64,000 nt of DNA from Ravibacter arvi (lineage in GTDB: Bacteria > Bacteroidota > Bacteroidia > Cytophagales > Spirosomataceae). Position numbers and translations under genes: made by a program. Each line of letters begins with the position of its first letter. Within the stretch, counting starts at the first letter, position 1. The stretch is from assembly GCF_039540405.1 (NCBI RefSeq), contig NZ_BAABEY010000036.1:248001-312000 (forward strand), in the 5' to 3' direction. The notes under the pieces are model-generated. The model did not search any database and was not told where the DNA came from. It saw nothing but the letters and a program-made list of their open reading frames with translations. Shown here in pieces: positions 1-7,126 of the stretch.

Positions 1-119
1 TGAGCATCGATTCAGTGGAGACCATTACGGGTCTGGACTTTTTTCCGATGCTGCCGGATGACGTAAGCCGGCGCATAGAATCCGTGAGTAATCCGAAAGA
101 CTGGTTCAGGTTAAAGTAA
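1..119 (+). CDS. DNA/RNA non-specific endonuclease, C-terminal fragment
   Basis: The window opens inside a reading frame (codons in phase with position 3) that ends at the TAA at 117-119. The visible 38 residues include SVETITGLDFFPMLPDD, which resembles the C-terminal signature of the NUC1/EndoG-type DNA/RNA non-specific endonucleases (usual form: a valine-glutamate pair, then TGLDFF and a leucine-proline-aspartate turn). The catalytic DRGH region would lie upstream and is not visible. The gene converges on the ATP synthase operon. The family call rests only on this tail. Confidence 0.7.
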   Translation, partial: SIDSVETITGLDFFPMLPDDVSRRIESVSNPKDWFRLK

Positions 120-167
120 ATCGCTGCGCGCCATCTGCGAGTTCACCGGCCCCGGGTGCCGGCACAT

Positions 168-203
168 AAAAAAAGGCAGCAGCTCCTGGAAGCTGCCGCC
201 TTA
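168..203 (-). terminator. Rho-independent terminator of the ATP synthase operon
   Basis: On the minus strand a GC-rich stem (arms 191-200 and 175-184, one mismatch, 6-nt loop) is followed by a run of seven to eight T (A tract 168-174 on the plus strand). It lies about 20 bases after the atpH stop, so it ends the operon. Confidence 0.85.
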
Positions 204-222
204 AATTCAAACAAAAAAGATC

Positions 223-759
223 TTACGAAACCAGTTTTACCTTGAGAGCATTCAGCTGGCTTTTCAAAGAAGCGTCAACTTGCCTGTCGCCCAGTCTCAG
301 GATATAGCCGCCTACCAGGCTCTCGTCTACCTTTTCTTCCAGCTGGATGGTTTTCCCGGTAGAAGCGGTGAGCGAGTCGATAAACTGCTTCCTGACTTCG
401 GGCGTCAGCGAGGTGCTGGAAACTACGGTAGCTTTCTGAATACCTTTGTAAAGGTCGTATTGCTTTACAAATTCATCGGCAATAGCATCCAGGATCGCCT
501 CCCGGTTTTTGCGGGTAATGATGTTGAAAATGCTGAAAGAGACCGGGTTCACCTTGTCCTGGAACAACCCTTTCAGAATCCCGAGCTTCTTTTCATGCCT
601 GACGATCGGACTTCCCAGTACCTTCATCAACAGCGGAGATTCATCAGCCGTTTTACTGAAAAGAACCATATCCTGGTAGACTTCATCTACCACATTCTTT
701 TCTTTGGCCAGTTCTATGAGCGATTTGGCGTATCGGGATGCAACTGTACTGATTGACAT
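223..759 (-). CDS. atpH: F1 ATP synthase delta subunit
   Basis: The product is the 178-residue delta (OSCP) subunit, which joins the F1 head to the b-subunit stalk of F0F1 ATP synthase. The N-terminal six-helix domain starts with the usual ASRYAKSLIELA pattern. The C-terminal signature ESLVGGYILRLGDRQVDASLKSQL is the family hallmark. Length is normal. It is the last gene of the operon, 59 bases after atpF, and is followed by a terminator. The alpha and gamma genes, which often come next, are absent here. Confidence 0.95.
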   Translation of the reverse strand: MSISTVASRYAKSLIELAKEKNVVDEVYQDMVLFSKTADESPLLMKVLGSPIVRHEKKLGILKGLFQDKVNPVSFSIFNIITRKNREAILDAIADEFVKQYDLYKGIQKATVVSSTSLTPEVRKQFIDSLTASTGKTIQLEEKVDESLVGGYILRLGDRQVDASLKSQLNALKVKLVS

Positions 760-818
760 TTCTTTACTTTAAAAAGGGATATCTCTGTTTCAATCGTGCG
801 CCGGGGCAATGGCCCCTT

Positions 819-1316
819 TTAGTTCAGCTTAACGCTGTCTTTTACCAGGTCGGCGACAAGCTGTTCCTGGGCGCTTTTGTCATTCAATTCTCTGCGAAGC
901 ACCTTCTCGGCAATATCGATAGAAAGGGTAGCTACCTCCTTCTTGATTTGCGCTACGGCGGCAGCCTGCTCGCTTCTGATGGCTTCGCGCGCACTTTCAA
1001 TAATGCGGTTGCCTTCAGCAGTAGCTTTTTCTTTTGCCGACTCTACCAAACGGTCTGCGGCTTCTTTTGCTTCTTTGATGATCCGGTCGCGGGCAGCATT
1101 GGCTTCGATGATCAGCTTTTCGTTGTCAGACTTGAGCCTGGCCATCTCTTCCTTTGTTTTCTTAGCCATATCAAGCGCGCCCTGAATTTCATTTTCCCTT
1201 TCTTTCAAACCGTTGATAATGGGACCCCAGGCATATTTGGAGAGAATAAATACCAAAACCAGGAATACAACCAACATCCAAAAGATAAGACCGGGACTCG
1301 GGGTTAATAGTGACAT
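819..1316 (-). CDS. atpF: F0 ATP synthase b subunit
   Basis: The product is the 165-residue b subunit forming the peripheral stalk. One N-terminal membrane helix (about residues 8-30, LIFWMLVVFLVLVFILSKYA) is followed by a long charged coiled coil rich in Lys, Glu and Ala (EAKEAADRLVESAKEKA). The ending, with FVADL-like VADLVKDSVKLN, is typical. It lies between atpE and atpH. A 130-base gap separates it from atpE and contains a hairpin. Confidence 0.95.
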   Translation of the reverse strand: MSLLTPSPGLIFWMLVVFLVLVFILSKYAWGPIINGLKERENEIQGALDMAKKTKEEMARLKSDNEKLIIEANAARDRIIKEAKEAADRLVESAKEKATAEGNRIIESAREAIRSEQAAAVAQIKKEVATLSIDIAEKVLRRELNDKSAQEQLVADLVKDSVKLN

Positions 1317-1363
1317 TTTGCCTTGATGTTTTGTTTATATTTTTTCTTTTGTTTCAAAAGGGT

Positions 1364-1386
1364 GGCGGAAGTCTAGCACTTCCGCC
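1364..1386 (-). promoter_or_regulatory. Intercistronic hairpin between atpE and atpF
   Basis: A perfect 9-bp GC-rich stem (1364-1372 with 1378-1386, 5-nt loop) stands downstream of atpE. No T-run follows directly. It could stabilise or partly terminate the atpE message, in keeping with the high c-subunit stoichiometry. That role is inferred. Confidence 0.5.
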
Positions 1387-1446
1387 GGATACTTTTACGG
1401 ACGGTTGCCTGGCACCTATTGCGTCAGCGTCCCGGTAGTGTTTTAC

Positions 1447-1710
1447 TTATCCTTTGAAAGAGATAAGAAGACAGATTACCGCTGCAAAAAGAGCAACCGC
1501 TTCAATAAGCGCCGCAACGATCAACATAGCAGTCTGGATACGACCAGCAGCCTCCGGTTGACGAGCGATACCTTCCATAGCGCTGGCACCGATTTTACCG
1601 ATACCAAGACCCGCGCCGATAGCGGCAACACCTGCACCGATTGCTGAGCCGGCAAACGCCAGTCCAAGACCTCCTTGTTCCGCTGCCTGAAGCAAAATTT
1701 GAGCTAACAT
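1447..1710 (-). CDS. atpE: F0 ATP synthase c subunit
   Basis: The product is an 87-residue proteolipid forming the rotor ring. It is a two-helix hairpin: helix 1 is glycine and alanine rich (GSAIGAGVAAIGAGLGIG), the polar loop is ARQPEA (49-54), and helix 2 carries the ion-binding carboxylate Glu70 in AALIEAVALFA. Ala follows Glu, and the Ser/Thr and Gln ligands of Na+-type rings are not seen, so proton coupling is likely. The frame is open up to 1758, but the conserved MLAQILLQAAEQGG start is at 1710, as in relatives. Confidence 0.93.
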   Translation of the reverse strand: MLAQILLQAAEQGGLGLAFAGSAIGAGVAAIGAGLGIGKIGASAMEGIARQPEAAGRIQTAMLIVAALIEAVALFAAVICLLISFKG

Positions 1711-1754
1711 AATTGTGATGTTTGAAAATATATATTGAAAACAAAAGATTAGAA

Positions 1755-2822
1755 TCAATGCCCGTGGTCAGCATGGCTGTGCTCCTCAATGGCACTTCCG
1801 ATATACATGGAAGACAACAGGGTGAAAATAAACGCCTGTATGAATGCTACCATGATTTCGATGAAGTTCATGAAAAGCGCGAATGCTGAAATAACAGGAG
1901 CCAGCGCAAAGCTTTTGAAAATAAAGATAAGGCTGAAAAGGCTCAAAAGAATGATGTGACCGGCAGTGATATTGGCAAAAAGCCGGATCATAAGCGAGAA
2001 TGGCTTCATGAATACCCCGATGATTTCAACCGGGATCATTACCGGCAGCAAAGCCGGCGGAAGTCCGTCCGGGGCAACCAGGTGCTTCCAGTAGTGCTTG
2101 TTCGAGTTGACATGGGTAATGATAAACGTCAGGATCGCGAGAACCATCGTGATGGCGATGTTACCGGTGACATTGGCGCCCCCCGGAAGAAGTCCGAGCA
2201 GGTTGTTGATCAGGATAAAGAAGAACAGAGTCAGCAGGTAAGGGAGATATTTGGCATAGTTAGGCCCTACGTTGGGCTTCACTACTTCGTCTCTGATAAA
2301 CAGGACCAGTACTTCCATTGCAGATTGCAGTCCTTTCGGGGCTTTGCCTTTTTCACGGCTGTAAGCTTTGGCTACAGAGGTAAAAATAAGGATCAGGATG
2401 ACGGCGCCCAATATCATGGAAGCGACGTTTTTTGTAATGGAAAAGTCATAAATGACACGGTCTCCGTCTACCGGTACGATTTTCTCGCTGTCGCCGTGCT
2501 CGAGGCGATAGCCGTTGTATTCGTGCTGGTCGTTGTGAAAACGCGCAGAAGAGAAAATCTCGATTTTGCGGTCCGCAGAGTAGAGAATTACCGGAAGCGG
2601 TATGCTTACTCCTTTGGAAAACTCCCACTCGTGGGAATCTCCGATGTGGTGCATGATTAATTTACCCGTATCAAACTTCTCCTCGCCGTCGTGCGCATCA
2701 TGCTGGGCATGGGCGTCGGCGCCGTGGTGAGCGTGATCGCCTTCCTGAGCGCGTAATGGACTGAAGGCAAGCGTAATAAGGCACAGTGTAAACGTAAGAG
2801 CCTGGCGAGTAAATTGTGACAT
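1755..2822 (-). CDS. atpB: F0 ATP synthase a subunit
   Basis: The product is the 355-residue membrane stator subunit that forms the proton half-channels against the c-ring. The essential arginine is Arg280 in PFSLMIRLFANITAGH. A signal-peptide-like segment (residues 1-26) is followed by a His/Asp-rich stretch (AHHGADAHAQHDAHDG, 31-46) and about 80 extra residues before the first core helix. The C-terminus is also His-rich (EEHSHADHGH). Long N-terminal extensions are common in Bacteroidota AtpB. It is 44 bases upstream of atpE. Confidence 0.95.
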   Translation of the reverse strand: MSQFTRQALTFTLCLITLAFSPLRAQEGDHAHHGADAHAQHDAHDGEEKFDTGKLIMHHIGDSHEWEFSKGVSIPLPVILYSADRKIEIFSSARFHNDQHEYNGYRLEHGDSEKIVPVDGDRVIYDFSITKNVASMILGAVILILIFTSVAKAYSREKGKAPKGLQSAMEVLVLFIRDEVVKPNVGPNYAKYLPYLLTLFFFILINNLLGLLPGGANVTGNIAITMVLAILTFIITHVNSNKHYWKHLVAPDGLPPALLPVMIPVEIIGVFMKPFSLMIRLFANITAGHIILLSLFSLIFIFKSFALAPVISAFALFMNFIEIMVAFIQAFIFTLLSSMYIGSAIEEHSHADHGH

Positions 2823-2846
2823 CGTGTCGAAATACTTTGGTCAGTT

Positions 2847-3254
2847 TCAATTGGCGCGCAATTTACGATAGACTCCCCATATTTCAAAACAAGTATAAAA
2901 TAAATAGAGTGCAAAAAAGTTCGCGACGAACAAACCGCTGTCCGGAACCCCGTTATAAAGGAAGATGCCTATAAAGGTTAGGCTGAGGAGAAAGCGTACG
3001 ACGGAAATTGCGAGGTAGAACTGTACGAATTTTTCCCGGTTATTCCTGAAACCCTGTGACATGAGCCGGTCGATCATGAAAGACATCGCCAGGTAGAACG
3101 CCAGGATATACCCCATTTTCCCATGGATAATTCCCGAACCGTAGCCAAGTTTATTGACTATAAATAATACAATTCCTAAGACGATGGTAACAAGGGTGGA
3201 TCGTAGCACGGGATAATGGTTCTGATCTGAAAAATGAATGTTCGCCCGCTTCAC
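2847..3254 (-). CDS. AtpI-like membrane protein of the ATP synthase operon
   Basis: The product is a predicted 135-residue membrane protein with about four hydrophobic segments (LVTIVLGIVLFIVNKL; MGYILAFYLAMSFMID; FYLAISVVRFLLSLTFIGIFL; LFVANFFALYLFYTCFEIW). I place the start at the GTG 3254-3252, whose TG is shared with the atpZ TGA stop, a four-base GTGA overlap that suggests translational coupling. The frame stays open up to 3371 but would then overlap atpZ widely. Size, topology and position match the AtpI role in rotor assembly. Sequence similarity is weak, so the function is inferred from context. Confidence 0.65.
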   Translation of the reverse strand: MKRANIHFSDQNHYPVLRSTLVTIVLGIVLFIVNKLGYGSGIIHGKMGYILAFYLAMSFMIDRLMSQGFRNNREKFVQFYLAISVVRFLLSLTFIGIFLYNGVPDSGLFVANFFALYLFYTCFEIWGVYRKLRAN

Positions 3255-3463
3255 TTCCGGGCGCCGCGTATAAACAGGTACAAAGATGCGCCAATAGAGA
3301 TCAACGACAAAACGAGCGTCCACACCGGAATTTTGTTGCCGGACCATTCGTCCAGCTTGTTTCCGCCCCACGTAAACAGTAAAATTGTACCCAGCATCTG
3401 GAAGGCCAGCGAGGCGTATTTTCCGTAGGCATTGCCGGGCGGCTTTTCAGGCTCGAAACTCAT
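3251..3463 (-). CDS. atpZ: AtpZ/AtpI family protein
   Basis: The product is a 70-residue protein with two membrane helices, of the AtpZ/AtpI family linked to F0 assembly and ion uptake. YGKYASLAFQMLGTILLFTWGGNKLDEW is helix 1 with the typical G-x-x-L-D-x-W turn, and PVWTLVLSLISIGASLYLFIRG is helix 2. The start is at 3463 (MSFEPEKPP); a longer frame up to 3505 runs into the repeat 3464-3524 and is not coding. It is the first gene of the operon. Confidence 0.82.
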   Translation of the reverse strand: MSFEPEKPPGNAYGKYASLAFQMLGTILLFTWGGNKLDEWSGNKIPVWTLVLSLISIGASLYLFIRGARK

Positions 3464-3524
3464 AGGTTTGAGGGGTGAGGTTTGAGGGGTGAGCTCATAC
3501 CTCAAACCTCACCCCTCAAACCCC
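3464..3524. repeat. GAGGTTT-type heptamer palindrome in the atp operon leader
   Basis: A perfect 21-bp inverted repeat (about 3467-3487 and 3501-3521) is built of 7-base units of the form GAGGTTT/GAGGGGT. One end is directly next to the atpZ start codon. Related elements lie at 7032, 31790, 33253, 37953, 42362 and 59073. Confidence 0.85.
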
Positions 3525-3531
3525 AAAGATA
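3524..3531 (-). promoter_or_regulatory. -7 box of the atp operon promoter
   Basis: The minus strand reads TATCTTTG, an exact TAnnTTTG match to the Bacteroidota -7 consensus. I see no good -33 TTG at the usual spacing. Transcription would begin near 3517, inside the palindrome 3464-3524, so the leader of the mRNA would be almost entirely that hairpin. Confidence 0.5.
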
Positions 3532-3590
3532 GCCTTTTTCGCAGGATCTGCGGTATCTAATGCTAAACCATAAACGTAAAAGAAATAGTC

Positions 3591-4715
3591 ATGATAGTAA
3601 GACAGCGTTCCCGCCGGTTGCTTGCCGTCGCCATGTTATCGACGGTACCCGCATTATATTCCTGTAACCAGGCTGAAAAGAGCGAGGCCAAAGAAGATAG
3701 TGCAGCTGCCGGGATAGCCGCACAGAAGGATTTTGTATTCGGGGATGACCGCCCTTTCCCGCAATGTCATGCATCTACGCTGGTGAGAACAGACGACGGG
3801 CAATTTGTTGTCGCCTGGTTTGGCGGTACGAAAGAAAAGGACGATGACGTGGGGATATGGGTTTCGACGGGCAGACCCGGCAACTGGTCGGCCCCGAAAG
3901 AAGTGGCAAAGCTGCGGGAGGACCCGCACTGGAACCCTGTGCTGCATCGCGGCAAGGATGGTAAAGTCTACCTGTTTTTTAAAGTGGGCAAAGAGATTTC
4001 GCACTGGGAAACCTGGGTTCAGGTATCCGAAGACAATGGAGCGACCTGGTCGGCGGCGCATGAGCTCGTAGCGGGCGATCGCGGCGGGCGCGGGCCGGTC
4101 AAGAATAAAATGATAGAGCTTTCTGACGGGACTTGGCTGGCAGGCGCCTCAATTGAGCCGGGACGCTGGCTGGTGATGGTGGACCGCAGTGAAGACCAGG
4201 GAAAGACCTGGGTGGAAAGCGAGAAGCTGAAGATGGATACCGTAGCGATTAAAGGAAAAGGCGCCATTCAGCCGACACTTTGGGAAAGTGCCCCCGGTAA
4301 AGTGCATATGCTGGTGAGAACTACCGGCGGGGTGATTGGCAGAAGCGACTCCGAAGACAACGGGAAAACATGGTCGGAGATAAAAGCCACCAGCCTTCCC
4401 AATCCGAATAGCGGTATTGACCTGACCCGGCTGCCGGACGGAACGCTTGCTCTCATGTACAACCCGGACGATGAGAATTGGGGGTCCCGCTCACCGGTTT
4501 CGCTGGCGCTTTCATATGACAATGGTGAAACCTGGCCCGACAAAATCGATATAGACGCCGGTGATAAAAAGGATGAGTTTTCCTATCCGGCGATCATCAG
4601 CTGGGGGGATTCGGTAGCAACTACCTACACCTGGAACCGGCAGAAGATTGCATTCTGGATGGGGACAAAAGACCAGGTCAAAAACTGGTCGGCTTCAAAA
4701 AAAGCTGAACAATGA
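3591..4715 (+). CDS. Sialidase-like BNR-repeat lipoprotein
   Basis: The product is a 374-residue secreted beta-propeller protein of the sialidase/neuraminidase superfamily (BNR_2 type). A signal peptide ends in a lipobox (ALYSC), so it is probably a lipoprotein. Asp-box motifs S-x-D-x-G-x-T-W recur: SEDNGATW, SEDQGKTW, SEDNGKTW and SYDNGETW. The fold is therefore clear. The substrate is not; many members of this group are annotated exo-alpha-sialidase without proof. It precedes a DUF1080 and a Gfo/Idh/MocA gene, which suggests glycan breakdown. A strong terminator follows. Confidence 0.8.
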   Translation: MIVRQRSRRLLAVAMLSTVPALYSCNQAEKSEAKEDSAAAGIAAQKDFVFGDDRPFPQCHASTLVRTDDGQFVVAWFGGTKEKDDDVGIWVSTGRPGNWSAPKEVAKLREDPHWNPVLHRGKDGKVYLFFKVGKEISHWETWVQVSEDNGATWSAAHELVAGDRGGRGPVKNKMIELSDGTWLAGASIEPGRWLVMVDRSEDQGKTWVESEKLKMDTVAIKGKGAIQPTLWESAPGKVHMLVRTTGGVIGRSDSEDNGKTWSEIKATSLPNPNSGIDLTRLPDGTLALMYNPDDENWGSRSPVSLALSYDNGETWPDKIDIDAGDKKDEFSYPAIISWGDSVATTYTWNRQKIAFWMGTKDQVKNWSASKKAEQ

Positions 4716-4744
4716 GTCTACTATCGTGATAAAGGCATAATTTA

Positions 4745-4794
4745 GAGGCGCGAATCCTGCCCGCCGGGCAGGATTCGCGCCTCTTTCGTTTTTT
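4745..4794 (+). terminator. Strong hairpin terminator after the sialidase-like gene
   Basis: A perfect 19-bp inverted repeat (4745-4763 with 4765-4783) with a GC-rich core is followed by a T-rich stretch ending in six T. It separates the sialidase-like gene from the DUF1080 gene. Confidence 0.88.
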
Positions 4795-4815
4795 GTCCTT
4801 AATCCAAAATACAAC

Positions 4816-5454
4816 ATGAAAGTAACAGTATTGAGAAAATTAGCACTTTTTTTAACGGTATTGGCCCTTGCCAGCGGCTCTCTTTTCGCAGGTGGCGACA
4901 AGCCATCCAAGCCGGGTAAGCCCCAAAAGCTTTTTAACGGCAAGAACCTGAAAGGCTGGGTGGTACATGGCACTGAAAAATGGTACGTGGACAAAGGTGA
5001 GCTGGTTTGCGAAAGTGGTCCTGACAAAGGTTATGGATACCTTAAAACAGAAAAGCAGTACAAAGACTTTGATCTTTCGGTAGAATTTCTCCAGAATGCC
5101 AATGGCAACAGCGGGGTTTTCATTCGTTCTTCCGTAGAAGGAACAAAAGTTCAGGGATGGCAGGTTGAAGTGGCCGGACCCAACCACGACACCGGAGGGA
5201 TCTATGAGTCATACGGCCGCGGCTGGCTGGTTCAGATTCCCGACGAAAAAGAAGGCTTCCTGAAATTCGGAAGCTGGAACACGCTCCGGATCCGGGTTCA
5301 GGGCGACCGTGTACAGACCTGGTTGAACGGACACGAAATGGTTGATCTGAAAGATGACAAAATCGGTGCGGCCACAGGTTCGATCGCTCTTCAGATTCAT
5401 GACGGCGGCGGAATTAAAGTACGTTGGAAAAACCTGCTTTTAACCGAGCTGTAA
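4816..5454 (+). CDS. DUF1080 family secreted protein (3-keto-glycoside hydrolase type)
   Basis: The 212-residue product has a signal peptide (cleavage near LASGSLFAGG) and one DUF1080 domain, a concanavalin-like beta-sandwich. Family marks are LFNGKNLKGW, the NSGVFIRS motif and the IALQIHDGGGIKVRWKNL ending. Pfam names the family 3-keto-disaccharide hydrolase, and members act on 3-keto-glycosides made by oxidoreductases. A Gfo/Idh/MocA oxidoreductase follows directly, as does the reverse arrangement at 31.9-34.1 kb. Role in 3-keto-glycoside cleavage is inferred from family and neighbours. Confidence 0.85.
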   Translation: MKVTVLRKLALFLTVLALASGSLFAGGDKPSKPGKPQKLFNGKNLKGWVVHGTEKWYVDKGELVCESGPDKGYGYLKTEKQYKDFDLSVEFLQNANGNSGVFIRSSVEGTKVQGWQVEVAGPNHDTGGIYESYGRGWLVQIPDEKEGFLKFGSWNTLRIRVQGDRVQTWLNGHEMVDLKDDKIGAATGSIALQIHDGGGIKVRWKNLLLTEL

Positions 5455-5529
5455 TCCTTATAAGGTTATTTAAAGAAGCATCATGTAACCACCTTTCCGG
5501 TGAACATGGTGCTTTTTTCGTCGGAGATA

Positions 5530-5678
5530 TGGGAGATCGGAAATCAGAAATCGGAAATCGGCCGGGCCGCGTAGGTCGGGCCGCGTAGGCCGGGCCGATA
5601 TGCCAATAACCGGACCGTTTCCAATTCCCGATCTCCGATTTCCGATTTCCAATTTCCAACATCCGATTTCCCAACTTC
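5530..5678. repeat. GGAAATC-type heptamer palindrome, GC-rich core
   Basis: The left arm has heptamers GGAGATC, GGAAATC, AGAAATC, GGAAATC. The right arm carries their reverse complements (GATTTCC type). Between them is a GC-rich core with repeated CCGCGTA/GGCCGGG units. The element ends about 12 bases before the start of the next gene. A sister element with a similar core lies at 42391-42527, and a version with a gene instead of the core at 45421-45961. It fills most of the 236-base gap. Confidence 0.85.
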
Positions 5679-5690
5679 ATAAACACAGCA

Positions 5691-7031
5691 ATGGAAAAAT
5701 CAAGAAGGTCTTTCATCAAAACAGCAGCGGCAGGCGCCGCAGGGGCAGCCCTTTTTAACTTTAATGCGCTACCGGCCAAAGCCTATAGCCGTATTATCGG
5801 CGCAAATGACAGGTTGAGAATCGGCCTGGCTGGTTTGGGCAGAAGAATGGGGGCGTTTTATGAACCGATTGCCCTGAAGTCGAGCAACGTGGAGTTGGCT
5901 TATCTGTGCGACGTCATGAAAAAGCAGTTGGAAAACGGTGCGGCTAAGTTCTCCAAGCACATCGATTATTCTCCGAAGCTCGAAAATGACATCCGGAAAG
6001 TGATTGAAGATACTTCGGTGGATGTCCTGATCAACGCCACTCCCGATCACTGGCATGCTCCCGGTACGATTATGGCGGTGAAGGCCGGTAAACATGTGTA
6101 TGTTGAAAAACCATGCAGCCACAACCCGCGGGAAGGCGAATTGCTGATGGAGGCGGAGAAAAAGTACAAGAAGATTATTCAGATGGGAAACCAGCAGCGT
6201 TCTTCGCCGGAATCCATCGAAATTATCAGCGAAATACACAAAGGAGCAATAGGATCGGTTTACAAAGCGATTGCGTTTTACGCCGCCAGCCGCGGAGAAG
6301 TTCCCGTCCAGAAGAAAGCTGCCGTTCCGGAGGGGCTGGATTGGGACCTGTTCCAGGGACCGGCTCCGAGAAGGGCTTATACTTCTGAAACCTGGGATTA
6401 CAACTGGCATTGGTACGGCTGGAACTATGGCACTGCGGAATCCGGCAACAACGGCACCCATGAACTGGACGTAGCGCGCTGGGCGTTGCAGGTTAATTAC
6501 CCCTCTTCTGTAGAAGTGGAGGCCGCCAAACGCTACTACGCCAACGACGGCTGGGAAATGTATGATACGATGGACGCTACTTTCCGGTTCCAGGACCAGA
6601 AAGTGATCAAATGGGACGGTCAGAGCAGAAACGGCTATAAAACTTATGGCAGTGACCGCGGTACCCTTATTTTCGGAACCGAGGGGTCGGTCTATGTGGA
6701 TCGTAATGGCTACCGGCTTTACGGACGCGATGGGAAGCAAATCAAAAGCAGCGAGGCGAAAGGAAAAGAAGCCGGTACCCAATTGGGAGGCGGTGGAGAC
6801 ATGAGTACTACCCATATTGTTAACTTTTTCCAGGCGATCCGAGGAAAAGAGAAGCAAAACTCAAATATTGAAGACGGGGCTATCAGCACGCATTTGTGCC
6901 ACCTGGCCAATATTTCCTACCGGATCGGAAAAGGGTTCAAAGTGGACCCTAAAACCGGGAAAGCAATTGATAAGGACGCCCTGAAACTTTGGAGTCGTCA
7001 GTATGAGCCCGGCTGGGAACCGAAAGTTTAG
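5691..7031 (+). CDS. Gfo/Idh/MocA family oxidoreductase, Tat-exported
   Basis: The 446-residue product is an NAD(P)-dependent sugar oxidoreductase. The N-terminus has a Tat signal (KSRRSFIKTAAAGAAGAALF). The Rossmann domain follows (LRIGLAGLGRRMG), with the family's EKP motif in VYVEKPCSHN. NATPDHWHAPGTI and WNYGTAESGNNGTHELDVARWAL are typical of the Bacteroidota/Planctomycetes exported clade. The likely role is oxidation of a glycoside, perhaps at C3, for the DUF1080 partner just upstream. Substrate is unknown. The stop is followed at once by the repeat 7032-7113. Confidence 0.88.
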   Translation: MEKSRRSFIKTAAAGAAGAALFNFNALPAKAYSRIIGANDRLRIGLAGLGRRMGAFYEPIALKSSNVELAYLCDVMKKQLENGAAKFSKHIDYSPKLENDIRKVIEDTSVDVLINATPDHWHAPGTIMAVKAGKHVYVEKPCSHNPREGELLMEAEKKYKKIIQMGNQQRSSPESIEIISEIHKGAIGSVYKAIAFYAASRGEVPVQKKAAVPEGLDWDLFQGPAPRRAYTSETWDYNWHWYGWNYGTAESGNNGTHELDVARWALQVNYPSSVEVEAAKRYYANDGWEMYDTMDATFRFQDQKVIKWDGQSRNGYKTYGSDRGTLIFGTEGSVYVDRNGYRLYGRDGKQIKSSEAKGKEAGTQLGGGGDMSTTHIVNFFQAIRGKEKQNSNIEDGAISTHLCHLANISYRIGKGFKVDPKTGKAIDKDALKLWSRQYEPGWEPKV

Positions 7032-7113
7032 GTATGAGGGGTGAGGGGTGAGAGGTGAGCACCGCTTACCCCTCACACCTCACACCTCATACCTCCACCC
7101 CTCACCCCCCAAA
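7032..7113. repeat. GAGGTAT/GAGGGGT-type palindromic repeat
   Basis: The element begins at the base after the upstream stop codon and ends 13 bases before the next start. The left half carries GAGG-type units (GGTATGAGGGGTGAGG), the right half complementary CCTCACACCTC-type units. Same family as 3464-3524. Confidence 0.82.
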
Positions 7114-7126
7114 CCTTTTTAACCCA

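Noticed and set aside
5769..6857. 362-codon open frame on the minus strand inside the oxidoreductase gene
   Set aside because: The plus strand encodes a complete Gfo/Idh/MocA protein; the minus frame is a by-product of its codon use and has no recognisable domain.
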